A stretch of DNA of 64,000 nucleotides, taken from positions 124,001 through 188,000 of the forward strand of contig VZRR01009904.1 in assembly GCA_013398015.1 (NCBI GenBank), in the 5' to 3' direction. The notes under the pieces are model-generated. The model worked only from the letters and a program-made list of their open reading frames with translations, made no database searches and was not told where the DNA came from. Numbering within the stretch: the first letter of the stretch is position 1; the number at the start of each line of letters is the position of its first letter. This DNA is from Oreocharis arfaki. Lineage: Eukaryota; Chordata; Aves; Passeriformes; Paramythiidae. Shown here piece after piece: positions 63,201 through 64,000 of this stretch. The position numbers were made by a program, and so were the translations under genes.

Positions 63201-64000
63201 GTGAATATAAAGAATTCCAAGAGAAAGCTGCCTTTTCAACCTTTTCAATATTTTTAGAGGCCTAAAATGTTGAGTAGTATCTACTGAGGTGTTTCTAAAG
63301 CACTTAGCAATCCCTTGAGAGTTGCACATGTCTGTTTAATTGTAGCATCTTTGTCTTTGAGAACCTATTCCATACCTCTCAACAACCTCCTGGGTCATTT
63401 AGGACCACATCTTTCTTTCTACAACAAAGGTTGAGAAACAAGTGTGGTAACACCACCAAAGACCCTGCAGCCCATGATCCATGGCTACTTCCAAGAGTAG
63501 TGTTTATGCAGCATGTGAAAGCAGCAGTGAGACAGCAGCTGTGAGCTGTTCCCTCACATAACTCAGTTTCTCACTAGGAAAAAGCAGATCTATTCAGGTT
63601 ATATTCCACCCATTTCTCAGTACCTGAAGCTCTATCCCGAAATATAAGCTGCCAAAGAAAGATAAAAATGGAATGTAAAATCATTCAAATACCTGAACTA
63701 TTCAATGGAAGACCAATGTCATCTTTTCTTGATATAGCTGGTCTATTTGCAAATTGGCATTTCAGCCTCACTAGTATTTGCTGAGCTAGCTAACAGCGTG
63801 TTTTACTCGAGATGCCTGGAACATGTTTAGGCTTATTAATAAATTCAATCTTCTGTTACATGTAGTAATACACAGGTTTCTACTTAGGAATTTGAACAAC
63901 TATTTCATGATATAGTTAGAGCCTTTTCCTTGGTGGAGTGCCACAGAATTATACAGCTCTTATGAAATAGAAGATTAGAGCAGACTGGAGTCATGAGAAA
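51291..64000. other. Intergenic 3' flank, no gene supported
   Basis: AT-rich, largely unique sequence. I looked for exons of GCLC, the expected next gene in amniote order, and saw none. Open frames at 56613-57293 (minus, 226 codons) and 62714-62911 (minus) are noted among the findings, not called as genes. Two stretches near 58.1-58.5 kb and 63.05-63.26 kb read like conserved non-coding DNA. Confidence 0.5.

Overview
The window looks like ordinary nuclear DNA of a bird, most probably a songbird. The support is AT-rich, intron-dominated sequence, several truncated CR1 LINE copies, a tRNA-Ile-headed SINE with a CR1 tail of the type described in passerines, and a solo LTR resembling passerine endogenous retrovirus LTRs. 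The gene content matches the amniote KLHL31 region (human 6p12.1). I expect it on the homologue of chicken chromosome 3, but that is memory of synteny, not something I could check. Two single unresolved bases (29788, 40896) show it is assembly sequence.

Layout. 1-13.4 kb: gene-poor, with one internal CR1 reverse-transcriptase fragment and CR1 3' ends. 13.5-29.9 kb, minus strand: a complete 11-exon gene for an Elongin A-like protein, about 637 residues, reconstructed exon by exon. Every exon is bounded by GT/AG sites and all phases join to one open frame. Its first exon lies in a CpG island (about 29.35-30.4 kb). 30.4-38.2 kb: the head-to-head spacer towards KLHL31, holding two CR1 copies and one unassigned proline/lysine-rich candidate coding exon on the minus strand (35794-36041). 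38.2-42.2 kb, plus strand: KLHL31, complete in two coding exons (634 residues), with a solo LTR in the intron. 42.2-45.5 kb: probable 3' UTR, including a MIR-like SINE and an old inverted-repeat element. 45.5-64 kb: no supported coding gene; it holds the tRNA-derived SINE, a CR1 3' end, a possible old LTR, a gene-less CpG island near 51 kb and several stretches that look like conserved non-coding DNA.

Biology. KLHL31 is a BTB-BACK-Kelch adaptor for CUL3 ubiquitin ligases and is largely muscle-specific. The Elongin A-like protein keeps the TFIIS N-terminal (LW) domain, the BC-box that binds Elongin B/C and the conserved C-terminal region. By family knowledge it should act as an RNA polymerase II elongation factor and/or as substrate receptor of a CUL5 ligase. 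The two genes are divergently transcribed about 8 kb apart. I see no evidence that they work in one pathway.

The most interesting items are the intron-containing Elongin A paralogue beside KLHL31, where I know of no counterpart in mammals; the unassigned minus-strand exon; and the MIR-like SINE that appears to carry a polyadenylation signal for KLHL31.
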